From positions 1 through 38,754 of the IMG/VR virus record IMGVR_UViG_3300013094_000127: a stretch of 38,754 nt of DNA; one strand, 5' to 3'. Under the pieces are notes generated by a model. It saw only the letters and a list, made by a program, of their open reading frames with translations. It was not told the origin of the DNA and ran no database searches. The first letter of the stretch is position 1, and each line of letters starts with the position of its first letter. The position numbers and the translations under genes are program-made. The DNA comes from a virus. Of the stretch, positions 18,801 through 28,390 are shown piece after piece.

Positions 18801-21800
18801 TTAGTGCTAGAACACAGGGTCTTGACTATACTAATATTCCTGTACTGCTTGATACTCTATTGAAAAATATCAATGCAGTCAAAAACAAATCGTTTGCTTG
18901 GTACTACAGTGACATGGTTCCTTACGGTGATATTAAAAATGTTATCACCTATACAGTACTAAGTCCAGAAATTGTTGACTACGAGATCAGCAATATTTTC
19001 AGTGAAACCACTCTCAGCAACCAAGCTGTACTAGTCTATAAGAATAATGTACAATTGGTTAGAGGTATTGATTATCAATTTGATACCAATCGTTCTGGTA
19101 TCACAATGTTGACTACATTGTCGACTGGGGACGTGATTACCATCAATGAATACAGCAGCACTGACGGAAACTTTATTCCTGAAACGCCAACTAAATTAGG
19201 ACTGTATCCCAAGTTTACACCAACTATATATCTTGACACTACATATCAAACTCCAATAAATGTAATCCAAGGTCACGATGGTAGTATTACGCCAGCATTT
19301 GGTGACTACCGAGATCAATTGTTATTGGAATTTGAACTACGTATCTACAACAACATCAAAGTAGACTACGCTAAAAATGTATTTGACATCTACAATTTCT
19401 TACCTGGCAAGTTTAGATCTACAGACTACAGCAACACTGAATTCACTCAATTGCTTACAGATAGTTTCTTGACATGGGTAGGTGGAAATCGACTTGACTA
19501 TATTACCAACACTACATTTGTAGCCAGCGAACCTTTTACTTGGAACTACAACAGATTTGTTAATTCTATAAGCAGTAAACCTTTATTGGGTTACTGGAGA
19601 GCAATTTACAAATATTTTTACGATACAGATCGTCCTCACACCAATCCTTGGGAAATGATTGGGTTTACTGAAAAACCCTCATGGTGGGAAACACGTTACG
19701 GTCCAGCCCCTTATACCAATGGTAACATGGTGCTGTGGGACGATATGGCCAACGGTGTGATTTGGAACAACGGCAACTCATATGTAGATGAACGTTTTGT
19801 TCGTACCGGACTGCAACAGATTATTCCAGTAGATTATACTGGGGCACTATTGCCGCCAAGTGCAGTAATGGTTAAAAACTTCAACAGTAACGATGCCAGT
19901 GCAGATTTTAAAATTGGTGATCAAGGTCCAGTAGAAACTGCATGGCGTCGCAGCAGCGATTTTCCATATGCAATGCAACAGGCCTTGGCATTGAGCCATC
20001 CTGCATTCTACTTTGGTACGCTGATGGACATTGGTCGTTACTATAAAAATACAGCACTAAACCAGTATGTTCTAAGTGATACACTACAACGTGTCACACC
20101 TACCAGCATCAATATTAACGGAACAGTCAACGGTGGAACTACTACGCTACGTGCCGCGGGCTATCTAAATTGGATTGCTGAATACCTACGTAACCAAGGC
20201 ATTGATCCAGGAACTAAACTGTATGAATATCTTGACAATGTCAATATTCAACTTGCTTACAAAATGGCTGGTTTTACAGATCAAAGCTTCATGCAGGTTA
20301 TTGCAGAACAAAGTAGCCCAGCCAGTACAAACAGCGGAGTTGTAATTCCCAACGAAAGCTATAGCATTGAGCTATACAAATCAACTCCTATTAAAACTGT
20401 AACCTATAGCGCAGTTATTGTAGAAAAAACTGCCGCTGGTTATACTGTTAGCGGATTTGATAACACCTCGCCTTATTTTACTATCATACCAAGTTTAGCA
20501 AATAACAAGAGTTATAACATCCCTGTGCTTAATGACAACGCAGTGATTTATCAAAATTATCAGCGCTACAAGGTTAATATACCTTATGGGTTTGAATTTA
20601 CTAATCGTCAACAGGTAGTTGACTTCTTGGTCAGCTATCAACGATACTTGCGCGGCATTGGTTGTCGTTTTACTGATGTTGACCCTGATCTAGGAACTCA
20701 ACGTGATTGGTTGTTGAGTGTTAAAGAATTTATGACATGGGCGCAACAGGGTTGGCAAGCAACTAGCGTATTGGTACTAAGTCCAATCTTGAACAAGTTA
20801 ACTGTGGTTACAGCCAGCGGTATAGTTGACAAAATTCAAAACCAACCAGGCCAAAGCTGTGTAATTGATACCAACTATAACTTTGTCAAGTATAGTCAAC
20901 TCAGCGTAAACAGATTAAGCACAGCCAATGGCAACACATTCAATGTCACAGCAAACACTGGACAAACATTGGCCCTAGTTAAACTAGACGTAGTTGAATA
21001 TGAACATGTTATGATTTTTGATAACATTGACATTTTCAATGATGTTATCTATGTTCCTGAATTAGGTAATAGACAGTACAGATTAAAATTAGTTGGTAAG
21101 AAAACTGGGTCGTGGACGGGAGCAATGAATCCTCCAGGATTTGTTTACAACAGCAACACAGTTGACCAATGGCAACCCGGCACCGATTATCTGTTTGGTA
21201 GTTTAGTACAGTATAAGAGCAAGAATTATACAGCACTACAGGATATTGTGGCTTCAAACACATTTGATACAACCAAATGGTCTCAAGTTACAGCACAAGA
21301 ATTAAAAACTGGCCTATTGCCAAACTTTAGCTATAATGCTGAGAAATTTAATCGCTTCAACGATATTGATAATCCTGAACTGCTAGGTGATTTCCACTTG
21401 TACAGTGACAGTGCAATTGGTTTCCAACCTCGTGACTACATGACAAACTTTGGTATTGATGAGGTCACACAGGCCAAATTCTATCAAGGGTTCATCCGCG
21501 AAAAAGGAACATTGAACGCAGTCAATGCTTTTACAGCAGCTGGTTTTAACGGCATTACCAGCGACATCAATGTATACGAAGAATGGGGTATGCGTGTTGG
21601 CGAATACGGTGCGTTAAACAACAACCGTAGCATTGATCTGATCCTAACTGAAGGTACGTTCAACGGCGACCCTGTAACATTTACACTATTGCCCAACAAC
21701 GGATCTAGTATCAGCAGTATCATTGGCATACAGCCTAATCAGTTATATCGTACTGAAGGTGCATATACACCTAGCATTTACTTGAATCGTGATGCAACCA

Positions 21801-24800
21801 GCATTTATGAAAATGACATACAGACTGCTGGATATGTTAACATCAATGATGTAACTACCACTGTTTTTGATATCAGCACTCTAAGCAACTTGGGACAGTT
21901 GAGCGCAAACATCTATTCGTATGGCATTGGCTCAACTATTTGGACTGCATCAGATGTTAGTGGAAAATGGAATGTTTATCGTGTGAGTGAAACTGACAAT
22001 TCAGTGATCACCGTCAAATACAGCATAGACAATATCGGTATTGTAGTAACCAAGAATCCACACAATCTAGTATTCAATGACAACATCATGATCAAGGGTT
22101 TTGATGGTCGAGTTGATGGATTCTATAGAGTATTCAATGTCATTGACGCTTACACGTTCAACGTAGTGTTCTACGGACAGAACTCAACACAGATCAAACA
22201 GGCTATCACTATAAACGGCCTTGGTCCTTTATACAAACTACAAAGTGTTCGTATCAGCACCCCTACTGATCTCAGCAGTATCAGTCCTGCACATGGCTGG
22301 ATTGATAATGACAAACTTTGGGTTGACATGGATGATGCAACCAATGGTTGGGCTGTATACAACAAGAGTACCCCTTGGACTGGTAACGTAAGTTTCTTGA
22401 ATCCAAGCATGATGCTAGATGCCAACAGCTATGCAACTGGACAGGGTTTTGGTACAGTTGCAGCAATCAATACCGCAGGCACTTTTGCAGTTGCTGGTTT
22501 GCCAACACTAAACAACGGTAACGTTATTGCGTTTGTGGCAAACGTCACCAACGGTAATGTTTTAACAAAAGTGGCCAATATTGGCCAACACAGTGGCGAT
22601 ACACTATTTGGTTCAAGTCTTGCTACAGCAGGTAACCTATTGTACATTGGTAACCCAGGTAGCAGCTCACAGTACGGTCGTGTACACATTCATCAATTTG
22701 ACGGCAACGTCAGCTTCCCTTGGACTCAGACATTGTCAAGCCCATGGACTAGCAATACCGGTGACGCTTTTGGTACCAGTATTGATGCAAGCAGCGACGG
22801 AACTTGGTTGTACGTGTCCGCACCTAATGCAGGCAATGTCTATGTATATCAAGCCAATGCAACCAGCTTCTATACATACGCCAATACAATCACTGTAGGC
22901 AGCAGCGCAGCAGCAAAATTTGGATATCAAATTAAAACCACAAGCGATGGACGACAAGTGGCCATTGGCGCACCTTATCAAGCAGTGAACGGTGTAAGTG
23001 CGGCGGGTGCAGTTTATGTATTTGATCGCAGCATAGAATCATTTATTGCCAGCGGTACTACTTATACAACACAGTACACAATTGGCTCTACTAGCCGTAT
23101 TACTGTAAACGGTAACGTTATAACCAGTGGCTACACTGGCACTGGTACCACAACACTAACATTTAGTACAGCACCTGTTATTGGTAGTTTGATTACAGTT
23201 GAAACTAATAAAATTCAATTGTTGGAAACACTAACCGCCCCAACTCCGACTAGTGGAGCAGCATTTGGTACAACAACCTATATTGCAGGTAACGATGCAG
23301 ATGTCTATGTTGCAAGCCCTGGCTACAGCGTACCTGGTTATTACAGTGGTATTGTATATCGCTTTGTAAACCAAGGCGCTAGCTATGGTACAATCAGCAG
23401 CACAAACTACAGCCCTGTAATTAATCCGGGAGACAACTTCCGCATTAACGGATTTAAGATTGTGTCACAGAGCAACACAGTTGCTAACCTTGCAGCCACA
23501 ATCAATAGCGCAAACATTCCGGGAGTTACAGCGTCAACTACTGTTTACAATGCCTTGGCTATTACAAGCAACATTGTAACTCCATACCAAAAGGTAGTAA
23601 TTGGATCCGGATCCAGCAACCTATTGGCTAATTTGGGCATGATGGTTTACAACAATGTTCAAACACTACAACACCCTGAATCAGACAGCGTAGCAGAGTA
23701 TGGAAGTCAAGTTATTGCAAGCCCAGACAGCACAAGTCTAGTGGTTGCAGCCAATGGTGGCAGCACACAAAACATCACAACGTTTGATTCTGCAACTACA
23801 ACCTTTGACAATACTACAGATATTTTTGTAGATGTAATATTAGGCTCTGGTATGGTGTATGTGTACGGTCTTGTTAACGGATCTCTTTCAAGCACTACAC
23901 AAGATCAATATGTACTAGTACAACGTTTGCAAAACAACAGTCTAAGTCCAAACGACCAATTTGGTTATAGTGTTGCAATGAACGCCACTACTATGATTGT
24001 TGGAGCACCTGGCGATAGCAATCACACTACTCAAGATCCATTGAGCGGTGTTTCAGTGAACATTCCCGCAGCAGGAACTTATTATACCTATAACAACTTT
24101 AGCGGTAACGTAGGTTGGGATATTGTTGATCAAGAAACTGACAAAGTTGATATTAACAGCGTCGGAAGAATGTATCTGTACAATGCCAACACCAATGTGA
24201 TTGTAACTAACTTGGACTACATTGATCCTGCCAAAGGCAAGATACTTGGTGTTGCTCAAGAAGATCTTGACTATATCACAGCATACGACCCAGCTGTATA
24301 TAATTCAGTTGGTGGTGCAGACAGTGTACCAAACTTGGCCAACTATCAAGACGATTTTTGGGGCCCAGAACAGCTTACAAAAACCTGGTGGAATACAGGT
24401 GTAATGCGCTATATTGATTACGAACAAGGTAATCTAACATATCGTGCCAACAACTGGGGTCGTACTTTCCCTGGAAGCCAAATACAAGTCTGTGAATGGG
24501 TAGCAAGCAGTATGCCTCCAAGTGCCTATAATGGACTAGGAACCCCGCTGTACCTAGACAACAGCGCCTATAGTGCAGTTACTACTATCAACCCCAATAC
24601 CAAATTGGCAACAACTACCTATTACTATTGGGTTTACGGTAAAGACAGTATCGAACCAGAAAGCGTTCACCTCAACACTGTCAGCACTATACAAGATCTA
24701 ATTGCTAATCCGCAGGCGCAAAGTATTCCTTATGCTACTGTGTTGCGTGACGATACTATCAGTTTGCACGGAATTAGCAATTATCTAAGCGGTAACAGTA

Positions 24801-27800
24801 TTGTTCTGCACGCCGACTACGATACTCTTAAAAATACCAATATCATTCACAGCGAATATCAATTGGTACAAGAGGGCAATGCCAATAGTCCAATACCTAC
24901 ACGCATTGTTGACAAACTTGTTGACAGTCTAAGTGGAATTGACTTCAACGGTCTTGCGGTTCCTGACACAAGTCTTGCACCACAAAGCAGTATTGGACTT
25001 GGGGTATATCCAAATCAAACTCTATTCGTAAATCGCTTGAACGCATTGAAAAATTGGGTAGAATATGTAAACGGTATATTGATACAGTATCCTATTGTTG
25101 AAGAATTCAATATCAGTGGACTATATCAATCTGCACCGTTGCCAGATTTGTCAACATATGATTTACAAGTAGCAACCTACGCTGAACTTGGTTATGTAGA
25201 AACCAATTATCTAACCGTGGGCTATGTGGTATTAGTTACAGCAGATGAAACAAACCAAGGACTATGGGTTACCTATACTTGGAACGGATCAAGTTGGCAA
25301 CAAACCAACATACAGAGTTATTATACACCATTCTACTGGAGCAAGACAGACTGGTATGACAGCACATACGACAGCACAGTATTGCCTACTTATGTAGTTG
25401 AAACCAACTCAGCAGTTGCATCTCTTACATTGGTGCCTGGCAACACTGTCAAGGTAACAAACAATGGCAATGGACAATTTGTTGTTTATCGTGTTAATAG
25501 CGACGCTACTACAAGCCTAGTAGGAATAGAAAACGGTACTATACAGTTAAATAGCAATCTCTATACTACCACTGTTGCTGCCAATGAAATACGTATTATA
25601 TTTGATACTATAATGAATGACATTTTTGTTGATACCTTGAAGGTCAACTTCAACAACATGTTCTTCTTCTTGATCAACTATATATTGACAGAACAACCAA
25701 ATATTGATTGGGCGTTTAAAACCAGCTTTATCAGTATCTTGCATAAGTTCCGTACATTAGATCAACCTGCTAATTATGTACCAGATAATCAAACCTACTA
25801 CGAACAGTACATCAATGAGGTTAAACCTTATAGAACAAGTATTCGTGAGTATAAGTTAGATTATCAAAGTCTTGATCAATACAAGGGTGATACAACAGAC
25901 TTTGATATTCCAAGCACATATATCAATGATTTTGGCGGATACCGCAGTCCTAACGGAAGCAATGCACTTGATTCTACTTGGCTAAGCACACTACCACAAT
26001 ACAACCAGTGGTATAACAACCATTCTTATATTATCAGTAATGTAGCTGTAGTCAGCCCTGGTGCCAACTATATCTACAAACCTACTGTTACTGTAGTAGG
26101 CGGTGGCGGTACAGGCGCGAATATTGAAGCCATAATAAATTCCAATGGTGCAGTAACATCATTTGTTGTACATAGCCCAGGTTCTGGCTACACAAGTCAG
26201 CCAACTATCTTTATCAACGGTACTGGTACAGGCGCTAAAGGCTATGCTCAACTTAAAAATCACTATCAAATTGATAGTTTGCCAACTACAACACTAACTG
26301 CCAACAGCAATGTTACAGTCTATGTTGGTAACATTATCAGTCAAGCCAACACCAATGCCTACGGCACTGTGTACTACGCTAGCACCGGTAATATTATTAC
26401 GTTGATTAACACTAATGGTACATTCAATACTACAGACTACATCTACAGTGATGCAGCTAACTTGAATACCAATGTAACAACTACCAGCAGCTTTACACAA
26501 TTTGTTAACCGTAGTTACAATACTGTTCGTTCAATTACAACTACTCTAAACTTTGACCGTGTCAGCTATTCAAGTAATATTATTGCATGGCAACCAAATA
26601 TTACTGTGGGCAATAGCAGCATTGTAAGCTACAACGGACAAGCATATCAAGCAACTGCAAATGTCTACAGTACCGCTATTCTAACACTGAGCGGAAATAT
26701 CAGCGCCAGCGTTGGCAATTACATTACTCAAGCAAATACTACAGCAAATGCTCAAATTGTTTCAATCAGCAGCAATTTACAATTGATCACAGTTGGTAAC
26801 TTGACTAGCAATTTTGTACGCCGCGCAGGTAATATATCGGTTAACGGTACACCTACGGGTATCCGTCCAATTGTAGTTAATAATCTGTTTGATCACAGCA
26901 AATATACCTTGCTGAATTCATCTCAAGTAGGAACAGCAGCTGATCGTATTGCAGCATACTATCAACCTACTGTGGGAATGCCTGGTAAAGATTTGGCACA
27001 GCTAATGGACGGGATTGACTATCCAGGAGTGCAAGTTGACGGGGTTACCTTTGAGGCAAACAGCAGTATATTCAACAGTAACTTGATTTATACTTGGGCT
27101 AATACCAGTACCATCTATAGTTCTAATGTTTCTATCCCAAGTGAAAACTTGACCCTTGCAAATTCTGTGATAGCCTATACTGGAAATATTATCACACAGG
27201 CAACTACAGGTGCAACGGGTGTAGTCTATAACACCAGCACAGGTAACGCTATTACATTGGTCAACGTAGTTGGCACATTTGATAACAGTCATTATATCTT
27301 CCGCGACTCGTCAAACTTGGCAACTAAGGTCACCAGTACATCATCGTTTATTCAAAATACCACACAGAATCTAGTTGATTTTACAACTTTAAACTACGGT
27401 GTTGGTCAACCATTGGTATTGACAAATAATGATACTGGTTCTTACTATAATCTGACAATCACAGAAATTGACAACTGGAAAATTATTGTCAGCGGTAATA
27501 TACCAACAGCCCCATTGGGTGCTAATTTGACCTTGAAGTACTACGATTACAACAATCCGTTGTATCTTGACAGCATTATCCAAAATACCTATACCAATAG
27601 CAATACTGCTATTAACCTAGATGGCGGTGCATTCTATGACACCTATAGCAGTCATGCTCCTGAAGAATTGGTACCCGGTGCTACATTTGATAGTTTGAAT
27701 ATGTTGGTAACTACCAACATAAGAAACAATAGTGCAAAAATGAGTTATCGTGTTGTGTACAACATGAATACCAACCCAACTAACGGGTATAAAGTTGACC

Positions 27801-28360
27801 CATCATTGCCAACTTGGGCCAACAATGTGGTCAATACCGGCAACTCAAATTACCTAGTGTTCCCACAGTACTACGGTGTAAGTGCAAGCCATACTACTAC
27901 ACTAGCAGCAAACTTGTACTCTACTGACAGTAATATTCATGTTACAAATGCCAGTGCTTTATCGCTGCCGGGTCCTTCAGAATTGATACCCGGGGTAGTT
28001 TACATCAACGGTGAGAAAATCGTATTCTGGGGCGTAGATCTAAACAATAATGTGCTGTACAACATCCGCAGAGCAGTGGACGGAACCGGAGCGGCCAACG
28101 TGTACACAGTGGGCACATCGGTGGTAGAAGCTGGTACAAACCAGCTGATTCCTGGCGGAAACATAGTACACACAACCACTTGGTTAGATTTACCAACTAG
28201 CGCAGCGCAGATCATCACTGATAATTTTGGAACGACCATTGTGGACAATCTTGGAAATGTGCTGTACACACAAGGCCCATCAAATGGCGCAGTAACAAAC
28301 GGACAAGGTCTAGAAAACTCGGTAAATGCACAAGCTACATTTATCAGTAACTTGACCTAA
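15872..28360 (+). CDS. Giant baseplate/tail structural protein (4162 residues) with FG-GAP beta-propeller
   Basis: A single uninterrupted 12.5-kb gene follows gp6, where T4 has gp7. The N-terminus (LPEVFRTDANQKFLNATLDQ, GYIGRKFAPTF, then FDFDKFVNFNQYYWLENGPD) is one I recognise from very large virion proteins of T4-like phages of marine and alphaproteobacterial hosts. The rest is beta-rich, high in Asn, Thr, Ser and Tyr, with no coiled coil or membrane segment, so it is unlikely to be a tape measure. Seven FG-GAP-type repeats (about 2188-2724) predict an integrin-like beta-propeller. A carbohydrate-binding-module-like stretch (WQPGTDYLFGSLVQYKSKNY) lies near 1767. A tandem Gly-rich segment lies near 3395-3470, and duplicated modules lie near 3475-3835. 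The stop TAA runs into the next late promoter. Peripheral baseplate or receptor contact is an inference. Confidence 0.75.
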   Translation: MAQIKTANFLPEVFRTDANQKFLNATLDQLVTQPDLRNVNGYIGRKFAPTFKSTDNYQPEPSALRQNYQLEPSVVVKNKITGTTDFFSSYIDLLNQVSHYGGINNNQTRLFAGENYSYDGLFDFDKFVNFNQYYWLENGPDTVAVYGSEIPVKETFTVTRDVSTGTYRFSNSAGVENPVIRLAHGGTYQFVVNQPGYPFWIQTDPGTSGYKLSQSNLSSRDVFGVTNNGTDVGVVTFNVPLPTAQDFFVRMTLAGSADLSTALHYNQVHGQRLSAVIAAGENGLDGVNTINQLNLKSLIFVGTDLDSSFWTVNGSTIPVAQRRNAWLITLSNDADPVVTLSPALQPFVVDALQKVFVRGGLTRAGNSYYLANDYLSLNLFNLMPDITAPLPTIFYQDGVSSSYFGQINLLDPVTTTINIETEIVGANSYTSPNGVVFSNGLKVTFDSSANPSTYAGNTYYVEGVGSAIKLLDVTTFVTPESYASAGLTSPDYITINRASIDLNAWTRSNRWFHIDIINKTAEYNGVTPILDQNLRANRPIIEFEPSIQLYNSGRVAKRAIDIFDTTTTDSRNTVELQPQGFTINGVVLTSGMRVVFTKDFDPTVRNKIFVVNIVYIASLGNNVINLTLADDSLVEAGNNLVVVNGPAAQRLEYWFDGSNWHNGQQKTAVNQTPMFDVIDNNGLSIGTYSGSTFATNKNNLGTVVGGTPIFSYTVGTGTNDTSLGFPLSYRNFNQIGDIQFTNNFDTDTFNYTDSSDNSLTGVKINTVGTLQQNTSLTGFALRNCWTTNTEQSKQFQIISGVYDGNNPYFKIDISSDSEVTIPYFRVYKNALQITSWELVTVGTVTYVYVTDSSLAAGDEIDILIYNSTTPSSLGYYEVPKNLDFNSQNANFSSLTLGQLRNHVSTMVANSNQVVGSFPGSSNLRDLPVKAQGGSILQHANPVLYSELFLVDDNTNFINALDLARHEYSKFKNKILELSARTQGLDYTNIPVLLDTLLKNINAVKNKSFAWYYSDMVPYGDIKNVITYTVLSPEIVDYEISNIFSETTLSNQAVLVYKNNVQLVRGIDYQFDTNRSGITMLTTLSTGDVITINEYSSTDGNFIPETPTKLGLYPKFTPTIYLDTTYQTPINVIQGHDGSITPAFGDYRDQLLLEFELRIYNNIKVDYAKNVFDIYNFLPGKFRSTDYSNTEFTQLLTDSFLTWVGGNRLDYITNTTFVASEPFTWNYNRFVNSISSKPLLGYWRAIYKYFYDTDRPHTNPWEMIGFTEKPSWWETRYGPAPYTNGNMVLWDDMANGVIWNNGNSYVDERFVRTGLQQIIPVDYTGALLPPSAVMVKNFNSNDASADFKIGDQGPVETAWRRSSDFPYAMQQALALSHPAFYFGTLMDIGRYYKNTALNQYVLSDTLQRVTPTSININGTVNGGTTTLRAAGYLNWIAEYLRNQGIDPGTKLYEYLDNVNIQLAYKMAGFTDQSFMQVIAEQSSPASTNSGVVIPNESYSIELYKSTPIKTVTYSAVIVEKTAAGYTVSGFDNTSPYFTIIPSLANNKSYNIPVLNDNAVIYQNYQRYKVNIPYGFEFTNRQQVVDFLVSYQRYLRGIGCRFTDVDPDLGTQRDWLLSVKEFMTWAQQGWQATSVLVLSPILNKLTVVTASGIVDKIQNQPGQSCVIDTNYNFVKYSQLSVNRLSTANGNTFNVTANTGQTLALVKLDVVEYEHVMIFDNIDIFNDVIYVPELGNRQYRLKLVGKKTGSWTGAMNPPGFVYNSNTVDQWQPGTDYLFGSLVQYKSKNYTALQDIVASNTFDTTKWSQVTAQELKTGLLPNFSYNAEKFNRFNDIDNPELLGDFHLYSDSAIGFQPRDYMTNFGIDEVTQAKFYQGFIREKGTLNAVNAFTAAGFNGITSDINVYEEWGMRVGEYGALNNNRSIDLILTEGTFNGDPVTFTLLPNNGSSISSIIGIQPNQLYRTEGAYTPSIYLNRDATSIYENDIQTAGYVNINDVTTTVFDISTLSNLGQLSANIYSYGIGSTIWTASDVSGKWNVYRVSETDNSVITVKYSIDNIGIVVTKNPHNLVFNDNIMIKGFDGRVDGFYRVFNVIDAYTFNVVFYGQNSTQIKQAITINGLGPLYKLQSVRISTPTDLSSISPAHGWIDNDKLWVDMDDATNGWAVYNKSTPWTGNVSFLNPSMMLDANSYATGQGFGTVAAINTAGTFAVAGLPTLNNGNVIAFVANVTNGNVLTKVANIGQHSGDTLFGSSLATAGNLLYIGNPGSSSQYGRVHIHQFDGNVSFPWTQTLSSPWTSNTGDAFGTSIDASSDGTWLYVSAPNAGNVYVYQANATSFYTYANTITVGSSAAAKFGYQIKTTSDGRQVAIGAPYQAVNGVSAAGAVYVFDRSIESFIASGTTYTTQYTIGSTSRITVNGNVITSGYTGTGTTTLTFSTAPVIGSLITVETNKIQLLETLTAPTPTSGAAFGTTTYIAGNDADVYVASPGYSVPGYYSGIVYRFVNQGASYGTISSTNYSPVINPGDNFRINGFKIVSQSNTVANLAATINSANIPGVTASTTVYNALAITSNIVTPYQKVVIGSGSSNLLANLGMMVYNNVQTLQHPESDSVAEYGSQVIASPDSTSLVVAANGGSTQNITTFDSATTTFDNTTDIFVDVILGSGMVYVYGLVNGSLSSTTQDQYVLVQRLQNNSLSPNDQFGYSVAMNATTMIVGAPGDSNHTTQDPLSGVSVNIPAAGTYYTYNNFSGNVGWDIVDQETDKVDINSVGRMYLYNANTNVIVTNLDYIDPAKGKILGVAQEDLDYITAYDPAVYNSVGGADSVPNLANYQDDFWGPEQLTKTWWNTGVMRYIDYEQGNLTYRANNWGRTFPGSQIQVCEWVASSMPPSAYNGLGTPLYLDNSAYSAVTTINPNTKLATTTYYYWVYGKDSIEPESVHLNTVSTIQDLIANPQAQSIPYATVLRDDTISLHGISNYLSGNSIVLHADYDTLKNTNIIHSEYQLVQEGNANSPIPTRIVDKLVDSLSGIDFNGLAVPDTSLAPQSSIGLGVYPNQTLFVNRLNALKNWVEYVNGILIQYPIVEEFNISGLYQSAPLPDLSTYDLQVATYAELGYVETNYLTVGYVVLVTADETNQGLWVTYTWNGSSWQQTNIQSYYTPFYWSKTDWYDSTYDSTVLPTYVVETNSAVASLTLVPGNTVKVTNNGNGQFVVYRVNSDATTSLVGIENGTIQLNSNLYTTTVAANEIRIIFDTIMNDIFVDTLKVNFNNMFFFLINYILTEQPNIDWAFKTSFISILHKFRTLDQPANYVPDNQTYYEQYINEVKPYRTSIREYKLDYQSLDQYKGDTTDFDIPSTYINDFGGYRSPNGSNALDSTWLSTLPQYNQWYNNHSYIISNVAVVSPGANYIYKPTVTVVGGGGTGANIEAIINSNGAVTSFVVHSPGSGYTSQPTIFINGTGTGAKGYAQLKNHYQIDSLPTTTLTANSNVTVYVGNIISQANTNAYGTVYYASTGNIITLINTNGTFNTTDYIYSDAANLNTNVTTTSSFTQFVNRSYNTVRSITTTLNFDRVSYSSNIIAWQPNITVGNSSIVSYNGQAYQATANVYSTAILTLSGNISASVGNYITQANTTANAQIVSISSNLQLITVGNLTSNFVRRAGNISVNGTPTGIRPIVVNNLFDHSKYTLLNSSQVGTAADRIAAYYQPTVGMPGKDLAQLMDGIDYPGVQVDGVTFEANSSIFNSNLIYTWANTSTIYSSNVSIPSENLTLANSVIAYTGNIITQATTGATGVVYNTSTGNAITLVNVVGTFDNSHYIFRDSSNLATKVTSTSSFIQNTTQNLVDFTTLNYGVGQPLVLTNNDTGSYYNLTITEIDNWKIIVSGNIPTAPLGANLTLKYYDYNNPLYLDSIIQNTYTNSNTAINLDGGAFYDTYSSHAPEELVPGATFDSLNMLVTTNIRNNSAKMSYRVVYNMNTNPTNGYKVDPSLPTWANNVVNTGNSNYLVFPQYYGVSASHTTTLAANLYSTDSNIHVTNASALSLPGPSELIPGVVYINGEKIVFWGVDLNNNVLYNIRRAVDGTGAANVYTVGTSVVEAGTNQLIPGGNIVHTTTWLDLPTSAAQIITDNFGTTIVDNLGNVLYTQGPSNGAVTNGQGLENSVNAQATFISNLT
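22434..24042 (+). repeat. Seven FG-GAP-like repeats encoding a predicted beta-propeller
   Basis: Inside the giant protein seven blades follow a GDxFGxS...VGAP pattern. They begin GQGFGTVAAI, GDTLFGSSLA, GDAFGTSIDA, AAKFGYQIKT, GAAFGTTTYI, AEYGSQVIAS and NDQFGYSVAM. Most end with an APN, GAP, ASP or similar turn and a YVYQ/YVFD-type strand. Seven such repeats are what an integrin-alpha-type seven-bladed propeller requires. Blades 4-5 and 5-6 are separated by insertions of roughly 80-100 residues. No clear DxDxDG calcium loop is visible in the blades. Confidence 0.65.
26290..26512 (+). repeat. Internal duplicated module, copy 1
   Basis: Within the giant gene this segment encodes VGNIISQANTNAYGTVYYAS, then GNIITLINTNGTFNTTDYI and TTTSSFTQ. 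It is clearly homologous to a second copy at 27151-27370, and a weaker, shorter relative lies between them (26690-26860, GNYITQANTTANAQIV). It looks like an internal duplication of a small beta domain. Confidence 0.65.
27151..27370 (+). repeat. Internal duplicated module, copy 2
   Basis: The encoded sequence TGNIITQATTGATGVVYNTS, GNAITLVNVVGTFDNSHYI and TSTSSFIQ matches copy 1 at 26290-26512 position by position, with about half the residues identical by eye. The two copies are about 640 bases apart and in the same reading frame. Confidence 0.65.
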
Positions 28361-28367
28361 ATAAATA
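28360..28367 (+). promoter_or_regulatory. T4-type late promoter (AATAAATA)
   Basis: The box begins on the last base of the giant gene's TAA stop and lies 23 bases before the ATG of the next fibre gene. It matches the late consensus at 7 of 8 positions. This leader lacks AACGGA but has AAAAGG (28371-28376). Confidence 0.7.
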
Positions 28368-28390
28368 TACAAAAGGCGTAAAGATTTGAC

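Noticed and set aside
15872-28360. Giant protein as tail tape measure
   Set aside because: Tape measures are helical with coiled coils and membrane-active segments and lie beside tail tube genes. This protein is beta-rich with none of these and follows gp6.
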